A stretch of DNA of 5,580 nucleotides, taken from contig JADFXS010000194.1 in the NCBI GenBank assembly GCA_015233515.1, forward strand, positions 1-5,580. The letters run 5' to 3'. This DNA comes from Deltaproteobacteria bacterium (GTDB lineage: Bacteria; Desulfobacterota; Desulfarculia; Adiutricales; JAGVGV01). Under the pieces are notes generated by a model. The model had not been told where the DNA came from and made no database searches. It was given only the letters and a program-made list of their open reading frames with translations. Of this stretch, positions 1 to 5,580 are shown one piece after another; the stretch's first letter is position 1, and every line of letters begins with the position of its first letter. Position numbers and translations under genes: made by a program.

Positions 1-972
1 ATTGGTCATGAAATTATTCGAGTATTCCAGTAACTGCGTCAACAGCCACGGCAAGGTTTTACTGGAGGCATACCGATGGAACAGGAGAACTTGGCCGGGA
101 TCGGTCACGGCCGGCTCCAGCCCTCCCCGAACTTCAACCCCGGATTTCTGCAAAAAGGTTTTTATCAAGTCGCCGGCATAGAGCAGACAGGTCTGTGGAG
201 AATCGGCCAGATTAAGGCGGACCTGCCCGCGGGAACCACTCTTGACGGCCAGTTCCCGCGCCATATCCGTCAGTGGGGTTTGCGGTTCAGCCGAGGTTAT
301 TGTCCGGCCCGGACCAACCTGAACAAAGATAGTGTTGAAATTGACGCACAACGCTCCGTTATACGCATCGTAAGGGTTGAGGGTCCTCTCGGTTCCATCC
401 AAGACCAGGTTGGGGACAAAAAAACGATTATCCAGGATCAGCCGATTGATCTTACTCAAGCCCTTTTCTTTCAGTAACTGGGCGATGATTTCGATTTCCT
501 CCGAAACCAGAAACGGGTCGCCGCGGCCGACCACCCACAAGTCTCCGGTGGTGGATAAGCGAAAGTCCGTGGGAAAACGGTAATCCGGTCCCAAATAATC
601 CATGGCGGCGGCCGAGGTCAGGATTTTCAAGGTGGAGGCCGGCATCATGGGTTTGTCCGGATTGATGGACAAGATCGGTTTTCCGGTCTGGTCCGCCACG
701 ACTAGCGCTCCACCCTTAAGCAGAGTGCGAACCTGGGTTTGCCAATCACCGGCGGCCTGGGCCGGAGTATTGGAGGCGAAAAAAAATATTACCATCGAGG
801 TAATGGCCAAACTGAGAATTTTGGCCCGGATCGAGGAAGGCGAAATTTTGAAGCCTCGGGAATACCGACGTATTTTGCGGACTTCAAAATTGAGCCCGAC
901 AAAGAGTTGGGCCCAAAAGGATGGTTTTGCCATCACCTCCATCAATAACCATATCCGACCTAAGTGCTTCAA
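1..972 (-). CDS. dacB: D-alanyl-D-alanine carboxypeptidase/endopeptidase, PBP4 type (peptidase S13), C-terminus cut by window edge
   Basis: This is a penicillin-binding serine peptidase of the DacB/PBP4 family, expected to act in the periplasm, trimming or cleaving D-Ala crosslinks of peptidoglycan. The frame is open from 972 to base 1. Counting from the ATG at 933, a hydrophobic stretch at about residues 39-53 followed by AQA-A near 58-61 looks like a signal peptide with a long, charged n-region. The nucleophile motif PASTLK (SxxK, Ser100 and Lys103) is followed by a family-like LGPDYRF segment, a GDPFL segment near 138-142, and YSNN (SxN, Ser305 and Asn307). The KTG motif must lie beyond the left edge. 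The start is uncertain. TTG at 972 has GGGGAGG nine bases upstream, while in-frame ATGs at 942 and 933 lack a well-spaced ribosome site. The gene follows the deacetylase gene on the same strand and is probably cotranscribed with it. The family call is firm; the start is not. Confidence 0.9.
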   Translation of the reverse strand, partial: MKHLGRIWLLMEVMAKPSFWAQLFVGLNFEVRKIRRYSRGFKISPSSIRAKILSLAITSMVIFFFASNTPAQAAGDWQTQVRTLLKGGALVVADQTGKPILSINPDKPMMPASTLKILTSAAAMDYLGPDYRFPTDFRLSTTGDLWVVGRGDPFLVSEEIEIIAQLLKEKGLSKINRLILDNRFFVPNLVLDGTERTLNPYDAYNGALCVNFNTIFVQVGPGRTITSAEPQTPLTDMARELAVKSGSRGQVRLNLADSPQTCLLYAGDLIKTFLQKSGVEVRGGLEPAVTDPGQVLLFHRYASSKTLPWLLTQLLEYSNNFMTN

Positions 973-981
973 CTGGTCTAT

Positions 982-988
982 CCTCCCC
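982..988 (-). promoter_or_regulatory. Ribosome binding site GGGGAGG that points to the TTG start of dacB
   Basis: The minus strand reads GGGGAGG here, with nine bases before the in-frame TTG at 972-970. It is the only strong Shine-Dalgarno match at normal distance from any candidate dacB start, so it favours the TTG over the ATGs at 942 and 933. Confidence 0.5.
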
Positions 989-1080
989 AATTCAGCTGGT
1001 TCCGAGGCTAAACCCCGGTCTGTTTTTTGATGGCGCGTCTGATACTCTCATAATCCGCCGACTTTAGAGCCGCGAATCGC

Positions 1081-2409
1081 CTAGCGCCCCGCGCTTTTCA
1101 CTTGCCGATAAATTTTGTCCTTCCGATTGATGAACTGAGTATATAAGTACCGTTTTTCCGCCAAGGCCTCCTCGAAAAGACCAAGGCCGGCTTCGGCGCA
1201 GGACCGGCAGGCGGTCAAGGGCACTTCAATCCCGACGCTCAAGTCGTTGACCGTGGACTCGGTTTCGATCTTAAGTATTCCGGGACACTTTTCACATAGT
1301 CGGATCGACTCTTTTTGCCTCTCCCGGATAAAATCGGTATCGTAAAATATGTTTTTATTCCGGATAATTTCTTTTCCCGGCTCCCATCCGGCTTGGGCTT
1401 CGGACTTAGGGTTGAAATACATATTCAGGATTTCATCGCTCAGGGTCTTGATGTAATCCATGATCTGAGGGTGCGACCGTAACGCCAACGGATCGTAATC
1501 CGGTTCGCGCACAAAGGAGTAGTCCAATCCGGCCATGGCCAGGATGATTCCCAGATTAACATAAGGCAGAGCCCCCCGGATGGAATATCCCCCCTCTAAT
1601 ACCGCAATATCCGGATTCAATCTCTGGTTGAGCAGGGCGTAACCCTGGGCGGTGAACTTCATGTTGGTGATGGGGTCGGTGTAATGATTGTCCTGCCCGG
1701 CGGAGTTGATAATTAAATCAGGCTTAAAGTCGTTCAGGATAGGCTGGACGATGTGGTCCAAAACATAAAGAAAGCCTTCATCGCCGGTCGTCGGCGGCAG
1801 GGGAATATTAATGGTTTGGCCTAATGCGCCGGGTCCGCCGAACTCATGGGGGAACCCTGAACCGGGATAACACGTTCGACCGTCCTGGTGCATGGAAATG
1901 AACAAGGTATTCGGATCATGCCAGTAGATATCCTGGGTGCCGTCGCCGTGATGACAATCGGTATCCACGACGGCTATCCGCAGAGGACCGTAATGTTCCC
2001 GGATATATTCAATCATGATCGCTTCAATGTTGATGAGACAGAACCCCCGGTTGCCGTGGACCACTTTCATGGCGTGGTGACCCGGCGGCCGGACGAGGGC
2101 GAATGTTTTTTCTTCTTTCTTTTCCATGACCAAGCGGGCCGCTTTGATGGCTCCCCCCGCGGAAATGAGATGGGACGGGGTGACTACGGCCGTGACGTCG
2201 GGAAAGCAGAAATGAACTCGAGCGACGTCTTCTTCCTTGGCTACCTCCGGACGGTATTCATTCAAACCCTCGATGTCGAAGACCCCTTCCTCCCGGAGCT
2301 GATCGTGGGTATAGAGCAAACGCTCCTCCCTCTCCTGATGGGTGGGGCTGATAGCCCAATCATAAGCCGGAAAAAATACGATGCCTAAGCGATTTTTCAC
2401 TTCGAGCAT
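1081..2409 (-). CDS. Histone-deacetylase-family zinc amidohydrolase with C-terminal double-CxxC extension
   Basis: This is a zinc-dependent deacetylase of the HDAC/AcuC/acetylpolyamine amidohydrolase superfamily, predicted to be cytoplasmic and to remove acyl groups from an amine. Counting from the ATG at 2409, the catalytic set is complete. RPPGHHA carries the charge-relay His111-His112. DTDCHHGDGT carries zinc ligands Asp151 and His153. SAGQD supplies the third ligand, Asp240. LEGGY supplies the transition-state tyrosine, Tyr275. SAGQDNH departs from the SAGFDAH form common in bacterial members. The catalytic domain ends near residue 330. A tail of about 110 residues then holds CEKC (372-375) and CRSC (401-404), a spacing typical of a zinc-binding knuckle pair. 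The start could instead be TTG at 2415: AAAGG lies four bases from the TTG and ten from the ATG. The gene follows hyuA by 72 bases and precedes dacB, consistent with one operon. The natural substrate cannot be told from sequence. Confidence 0.9.
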   Translation of the reverse strand: MLEVKNRLGIVFFPAYDWAISPTHQEREERLLYTHDQLREEGVFDIEGLNEYRPEVAKEEDVARVHFCFPDVTAVVTPSHLISAGGAIKAARLVMEKKEEKTFALVRPPGHHAMKVVHGNRGFCLINIEAIMIEYIREHYGPLRIAVVDTDCHHGDGTQDIYWHDPNTLFISMHQDGRTCYPGSGFPHEFGGPGALGQTINIPLPPTTGDEGFLYVLDHIVQPILNDFKPDLIINSAGQDNHYTDPITNMKFTAQGYALLNQRLNPDIAVLEGGYSIRGALPYVNLGIILAMAGLDYSFVREPDYDPLALRSHPQIMDYIKTLSDEILNMYFNPKSEAQAGWEPGKEIIRNKNIFYDTDFIRERQKESIRLCEKCPGILKIETESTVNDLSVGIEVPLTACRSCAEAGLGLFEEALAEKRYLYTQFINRKDKIYRQVKSAGR

Positions 2410-2421
2410 GACCAACGGACC

Positions 2422-2440
2422 TTTCTCGAATAATGAGAAA
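2422..2440 (-). promoter_or_regulatory. Small hairpin overlapping the ribosome binding site of the deacetylase gene
   Basis: On the minus strand TTTCTC and GAGAAA form a six-base-pair stem around a seven-base loop. The 3' arm runs into the AAAGG (2420-2424) that serves as the likely Shine-Dalgarno. The stem is AT-rich and has no U-tract, so it is not a terminator. It could modestly limit initiation or make it depend on ribosomes leaving hyuA. It may equally be chance. Confidence 0.25.
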
Positions 2441-2481
2441 TGAAAGCCAAACAGTTCATGATGTGGCCATCTTCTCTGTCG

Positions 2482-4194
2482 TTAATGATTATTATCGGGA
2501 GATGATTGTCCATGGTCGAACCACCCGGACACCCCTGGACGCACCTGGCATTTGACCCGGATATTTCGACCCATGGTCGTTGTTCCGTCCACGACATTAA
2601 ATGATTCGGCTTCCGTAATGATTGGGTCCAAATCGGAATCGGTCACGCCCATGGACCGCAGATGTTCCAAAAGATAGCGCCGGGCATCGTCCTTGGCTTG
2701 ATCCAAGACATAGGTTTTGGGAATACGTTTGCTGACATCCAGGTTGGAGATGAACATCTTTCCCTGCTTGGTGTCGGCGAACAACGCGGCTTCGGCCGTG
2801 GTCCGAGTCAAGGCCGCGCCGATGGCGTTGGCCAGGGCAAAATGTTCCGGAACCACCACGTCCAGGCCGAAGGCTTCCCGCAAGCGGTCGGACAACACTA
2901 GGGCCGGACCACCCATGACATAGACTTTTTTCGGTTTCACCAATTTGCCTTCCAGCACTTCCCTGATGGTATAGACCGGTTTTTTATTTATGTCATCGAT
3001 CAGATTCAGAGCCGCGGCCGTTATTTGGTTTATGGCGTAGCGCACGGCTTGGCGGCTGAGTTCCTCCGGAGGCAGCCCCCAGGACCGGGCCAGATGCCCT
3101 ATCCCCTCGATGGAAGCTTCCCGGTCGCCGAATTCAGCCAGTCCCAGGACATTCAAGGCGTCGGTCAGGGCTGGAACCGCCGCCGATCCGCCTTGACCTT
3201 TTCCAGGCCGAAGCGCCAAACACGGCCCTTGCCGATCAGGACCGACGGTTACTTTTCCAGCCTTGAAATGCAGCGTGGAATCGCCGCCGATGCCGATGGA
3301 ACGCACCTTGAGGGCCTGAATCAAAGTGGGGTAGGATGCCAGAACCATACCCTGGTGTTCTATGACCGGAGAGTCGTCGGCAAACACGGCCACGTCCGTG
3401 GTTGTGCCTCCAATATCGAGCATTATGGCGTCTTCTTTAATCTTACATAAAGCGATGATGCCCATGACGCTGGCCGCCGGTCCGGACAGGACCGATTCCA
3501 CCGGCCGATCCTTGGACTTGGCCAAGGGCATGGTTCCACCGTCGGCTTTGAGGACATTGATCTCGGCTTCTAGACCGAACTCCTTGACGCTTTCTTCCAC
3601 GGCTCGGGAAAAATTGCCGTACAGACGCCAGACCGAGCTGTTGAAATAAGCGGTGGCCACGCGGCGGGGGAAATTCATGATCCCCGATAAGGAGTGTCCT
3701 AAAGTGATATGATCCTGGTCCGGTCCGATGGTGGATTTGATCAACAATTCATGTTCCGGATTACGCGTCGAGAACTTGGTCACCGCGGCAAAGACGCTCA
3801 CACCGAGATGCCGGCAGCTTTTTAAAGCCCGGGATAATTGTTTCTTGTCCAGGTCCAGGACCTTGACGCCCCGGTGATCGATAGACCCCTCCACGACATG
3901 GTAATGGCTGCCGATACGATAGCTCTCCGGGTTAATGCCCGGCCCGGATGAAACGATCATGCCCACAGGTTCAGTCTTACCCTGAACAATGGCGTTGGTG
4001 GATAAGGTAGTACTAAGGTTGATCTGGCGAACGCGGACGCTTTCCACTTGAGTCAGGACGGCTTTCATGGCCGCCCGGACGGATTTCAGAAGGTCGTCAT
4101 GGTTCGTGGGGACTTTGGTCTGCGCCTTGATGGACACTCCGTCAAGAACAACAGCGTCGGTGTGGGTCCCCCCCACGTCTATACCCAGAATCAT
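2482..4194 (-). CDS. Hydantoinase/oxoprolinase family protein, HyuA-type subunit
   Basis: This 570-residue protein belongs to the HyuA/5-oxoprolinase family, whose members use ATP to activate cyclic amides or imides such as hydantoins and 5-oxoproline for ring opening. It is also related to the beta subunit of acetone carboxylases. The ASKHA nucleotide-binding motifs are all present: GIDVGGTHTD at residues 4-13 (phosphate 1), SGPAAS at 237-242, DIGGTTTDVAVF at 260-271 (phosphate 2), GIGGDS at 301-306, and MGGPA at 427-431 (adenosine region). The length is below the roughly 680-700 residues usual for full hydantoinase A subunits, so the C-terminal domain is reduced to about 90 residues after position 480. 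ATG at 4194 is preceded by AAGGA with nine-base spacing, and the phosphate-1 motif sits right at the N-terminus, so the start is secure. No HyuB partner lies in the window; the downstream gene encodes a deacetylase instead. The exact substrate is unknown. Confidence 0.9.
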   Translation of the reverse strand: MILGIDVGGTHTDAVVLDGVSIKAQTKVPTNHDDLLKSVRAAMKAVLTQVESVRVRQINLSTTLSTNAIVQGKTEPVGMIVSSGPGINPESYRIGSHYHVVEGSIDHRGVKVLDLDKKQLSRALKSCRHLGVSVFAAVTKFSTRNPEHELLIKSTIGPDQDHITLGHSLSGIMNFPRRVATAYFNSSVWRLYGNFSRAVEESVKEFGLEAEINVLKADGGTMPLAKSKDRPVESVLSGPAASVMGIIALCKIKEDAIMLDIGGTTTDVAVFADDSPVIEHQGMVLASYPTLIQALKVRSIGIGGDSTLHFKAGKVTVGPDRQGPCLALRPGKGQGGSAAVPALTDALNVLGLAEFGDREASIEGIGHLARSWGLPPEELSRQAVRYAINQITAAALNLIDDINKKPVYTIREVLEGKLVKPKKVYVMGGPALVLSDRLREAFGLDVVVPEHFALANAIGAALTRTTAEAALFADTKQGKMFISNLDVSKRIPKTYVLDQAKDDARRYLLEHLRSMGVTDSDLDPIITEAESFNVVDGTTTMGRNIRVKCQVRPGVSGWFDHGQSSPDNNH

Positions 4195-4227
4195 AAAAGT
4201 TTATCCTTGGTGCAAAAATGTTCAGAC

Positions 4228-4255
4228 AGAATAAGAGCCGACGTTGGGCACTCAA
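4228..4255 (-). promoter_or_regulatory. Candidate sigma70-like promoter for the hyuA-deacetylase-dacB operon
   Basis: The minus strand has TTGAGT (4250-4255), a 16-base gap, then TATTCT (4228-4233). Each hexamer matches four of six consensus bases. The site fills the 67-base gap between the end of rloB and the start of hyuA, 33 bases before the ATG. It lies exactly where base composition changes. The match is modest, and readthrough from the rlo genes is an alternative source of transcription. Confidence 0.3.
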
Positions 4256-4261
4256 TTTTTC

Positions 4262-4948
4262 TTAGGTAAAACGCGTTTTCTTCAACTCATCATTCAAAAC
4301 TTCGACAAGTTCGTGAACAGTAGTGCAAGGATTGTGGTTTAAAACTGAAGTCAGGGTGCGGGTTTCGACCTCGGGATGGTTTATTGGATTTGGTTCATTA
4401 TAGTATTTCCCAAGTAGTTTTTTAGCATTATTAATCGCGTTTATCTGAAGATTTATTAAGTGAAAATATATATCTTTCATGTTTTTTTCGTATTTAAATT
4501 TCAGCAATTCCGTTAATTTATCTTGATATTGATTTCTCGAAAGGCTTGAGTCATAATAACTAAAATGTAATAAATACCATAGCTCAAAGGCTTCATTACT
4601 GAAGGCAATTTTTATTTGATTTTTATTAGCTGTATCAAAGGCAAGATTAACATTTTCTTGATCAAAACTATTTCTATCAAACACACACCATACCTCATCG
4701 AAATCTTCCTTGTCAACTTTAGCTTGCTTCTTTCTATCAACGGCATCTTTAACCAAGCTGAGTGTGTTTTTGCCGAGTCCTATCACTTCTAGAGCACTAA
4801 GAGGCCCTTCTGTTCTGAACGCCTTGAAATAATTCGGTTCCGTTTTTGCACCTTCACACACGATTAATATACGGAGTTGTTCTTTCAAATTTTTTTCAGG
4901 TCGGGAATGCTTTTTACGCTTTTTTTGAAAAAAATTAGTTACCGGCAT
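4262..4948 (-). CDS. rloB: RloB-like protein, second gene of an RloA/RloB defence-type pair
   Basis: This 228-residue soluble protein matches the RloB family, first named for genes linked to type I restriction loci and usually encoded beside an RloA ATPase. Counting from ATG 4948, the family signatures are ILIVCEG followed by KTEPNYF (about 27-41, with Glu33), CVFDRNSF (88-95), and SNEAFELWYLLHF (117-129). The Glu plus Asp-x-Asp-like arrangement resembles a Toprim-type metal site, and by analogy with ATPase/Toprim systems such as PARIS this subunit may be a nuclease effector; that is inference. The usual DRD-like motif reads DRN here (Asp91, Asn93). The N-terminus is very basic (KKRKKH). ATG 4948 has GGAG at nine bases; ATG 4954 would be only three bases away. 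The start overlaps the rloA stop, which implies translational coupling. Composition is strongly AT-rich compared with hyuA next door, suggesting transfer. There is no sign of truncation. Confidence 0.82.
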   Translation of the reverse strand: MPVTNFFQKKRKKHSRPEKNLKEQLRILIVCEGAKTEPNYFKAFRTEGPLSALEVIGLGKNTLSLVKDAVDRKKQAKVDKEDFDEVWCVFDRNSFDQENVNLAFDTANKNQIKIAFSNEAFELWYLLHFSYYDSSLSRNQYQDKLTELLKFKYEKNMKDIYFHLINLQINAINNAKKLLGKYYNEPNPINHPEVETRTLTSVLNHNPCTTVHELVEVLNDELKKTRFT

Positions 4949-5580
4949 GATCATTGTCTCCAGTTTCGTTTACTGTATCGATTATAGGAATACCACCATA
5001 TTTTCCTAGCAAATAATCCTTATAATATATATGATCCTTACGAATCTTTTTAAAATCCGACAAGGAATACAATTGAGTGGCCCCAAGTCGATCTTTTTGA
5101 GTAAACCAAATCTGGTCACGTCGAAAAAGTTCTTTCCGCATAAGATTAGGGTCGTGAGAAGCGAAAATCAGTTGCGCTCCTTTAGCGTTACGATAATTGG
5201 AGTTGAATAATTTGAGCAAAAAACGTGTCATGAGTGGATGAAATCTGGCGTCGAATTCATCGATTATCAAAACATGGCCATGATCTAAAGCATTATTAAT
5301 TGGCATGGTCAAAGTTATAATTTTTTTGGTTCCTTCCGATTCATCGGAAAACTCAAAATGAGTCTCACCGGTATGCACACCACTCTCATTGAACACTCGG
5401 TGCCAGGTTTTTACTCGCTTAGTATTTCTTAGTATTTGAGAAGAAATAGAAGATACCTTTTTCGATTTTGCATTAAAGGCCTTTATCAATCCAACAAGAG
5501 CTGCATCTATTTCATGATCTGTCTGCATCTGCATGTCTTCTCTTGTAATATCGACAAATCCAATATCTCCAGCTCGTGCG
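4935..5580 (-). CDS. rloA: RloA-like AAA/ABC-type ATPase, C-terminal part only (5' end beyond window)
   Basis: The frame stays open to the right edge, giving the last 215 or so residues of an ATPase of the RloA/COG1106 type, related to OLD-family and SMC-like ATPases. In the fragment, counted from the edge, ESEGTK at about 80-85 resembles the signature helix motif. LIIDEFD near 105-111 is Walker B with the catalytic Glu, followed by the conserved FHP. ASHD at 140-143 is the switch histidine region, and GKYGGIP near the end is a familiar C-terminal block of these proteins. The Walker A motif must lie in the missing N-terminal half. The edge segment GDIGFVDI matches the linker often seen before the second lobe. 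Its stop overlaps the rloB start by 14 bases, indicating one operon and probably one complex, in which the ATPase senses a trigger and controls RloB. It shares the low G+C of rloB. An internal ATG at 5534 is not a real start. Confidence 0.85.
   Translation of the reverse strand, partial: ARAGDIGFVDITREDMQMQTDHEIDAALVGLIKAFNAKSKKVSSISSQILRNTKRVKTWHRVFNESGVHTGETHFEFSDESEGTKKIITLTMPINNALDHGHVLIIDEFDARFHPLMTRFLLKLFNSNYRNAKGAQLIFASHDPNLMRKELFRRDQIWFTQKDRLGATQLYSLSDFKKIRKDHIYYKDYLLGKYGGIPIIDTVNETGDNDHAGN
4958..4961 (-). promoter_or_regulatory. Ribosome binding site GGAG inside rloA that sets the rloB start
   Basis: GGAG lies within the last codons of rloA, nine bases before ATG 4948 and three before ATG 4954. 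It therefore favours the second ATG. Its position inside the upstream gene fits coupled translation of the two proteins. Confidence 0.5.

Noticed and set aside
76..1030. Plus-strand open frames of 133 and 142 codons
   Set aside because: They lie opposite dacB, whose minus-strand frame carries the SxxK and SxN motifs. The plus-strand products show no recognisable domain.
973..1080. Intrinsic terminator between the deacetylase gene and dacB
   Set aside because: Only three- to four-base stems are visible and no U-tract follows, so readthrough into dacB is more likely.
1888..2388. Plus-strand open frame of 166 codons
   Set aside because: It is the antisense shadow of the catalytic half of the deacetylase gene, in GC-rich DNA where such frames are common.
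2397..2597. Minus-strand 66-codon frame bridging hyuA and the deacetylase gene
   Set aside because: It overlaps the conserved frame of hyuA and runs into the deacetylase start. I saw no family motif in it.
3025..3649. Plus-strand open frames of 141 and 95 codons
   Set aside because: They lie fully inside hyuA on the opposite strand, across the phosphate-2 and GIGGDS motifs.
4671..4740. Direct repeat of tttctatcaa at 4671-4680 and 4731-4740
   Set aside because: Both copies are coding sequence in rloB (around FDRN and VDRK). The ten-base match in AT-rich DNA has no flanking symmetry.
4919..4936. Runs of T and A at the rloA/rloB overlap as a programmed frameshift that would fuse the two proteins
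   Set aside because: The rloA stop codon comes before the homopolymers, so a ribosome in the rloA frame ends before reaching the slippery bases.

Overview
The window is a bacterial chromosomal segment in which every supportable gene lies on the minus strand, so the biology reads from right to left. Two compositional blocks meet near position 4,200-4,260. To the left (about 1-4,200) the DNA is GC-rich, clearly above half G+C in the coding lines. To the right (about 4,262-5,580) it is AT-rich, about a third G+C in the lines I sampled. The codon style and gene content of the left block would suit a Gram-negative anaerobe such as a Desulfobacterota (former Deltaproteobacteria) member. That placement is a weak guess, because no marker gene is present.

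Right block (4,935-5,580 and 4,262-4,948): the 3' part of an RloA-like ABC/AAA-type ATPase gene overlaps the start of an rloB-like gene. This is a two-gene pair of the kind linked to restriction and anti-phage loci. Its low G+C and its position at a sharp compositional boundary suggest horizontal acquisition. The ATPase gene enters from beyond the right edge, so its Walker A motif is not visible.

Middle and left block: a likely operon runs from 4,194 down to the left edge. It begins with a stand-alone HyuA-type hydantoinase/oxoprolinase subunit (ASKHA ATPase fold, 570 aa). After 72 bases comes a histone-deacetylase-family zinc amidohydrolase of about 442 aa, with a C-terminal extension carrying two CxxC pairs. 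About 100 bases further on is an exported DacB/PBP4-type D-alanyl-D-alanine carboxypeptidase (peptidase S13), cut off by the left edge after its SxN motif. A candidate sigma70-like promoter in the 67-base gap between rloB and hyuA could start this operon.

The first two operon genes both encode enzymes of amide-bond chemistry: ATP-dependent opening of cyclic amides or imides, and zinc-dependent hydrolysis of N-acyl groups. No HyuB partner is seen. The pairing and the unusual tail on the deacetylase are the least explained parts of the window. I found no tRNA, rRNA, CRISPR array, insertion sequence or convincing intrinsic terminator.
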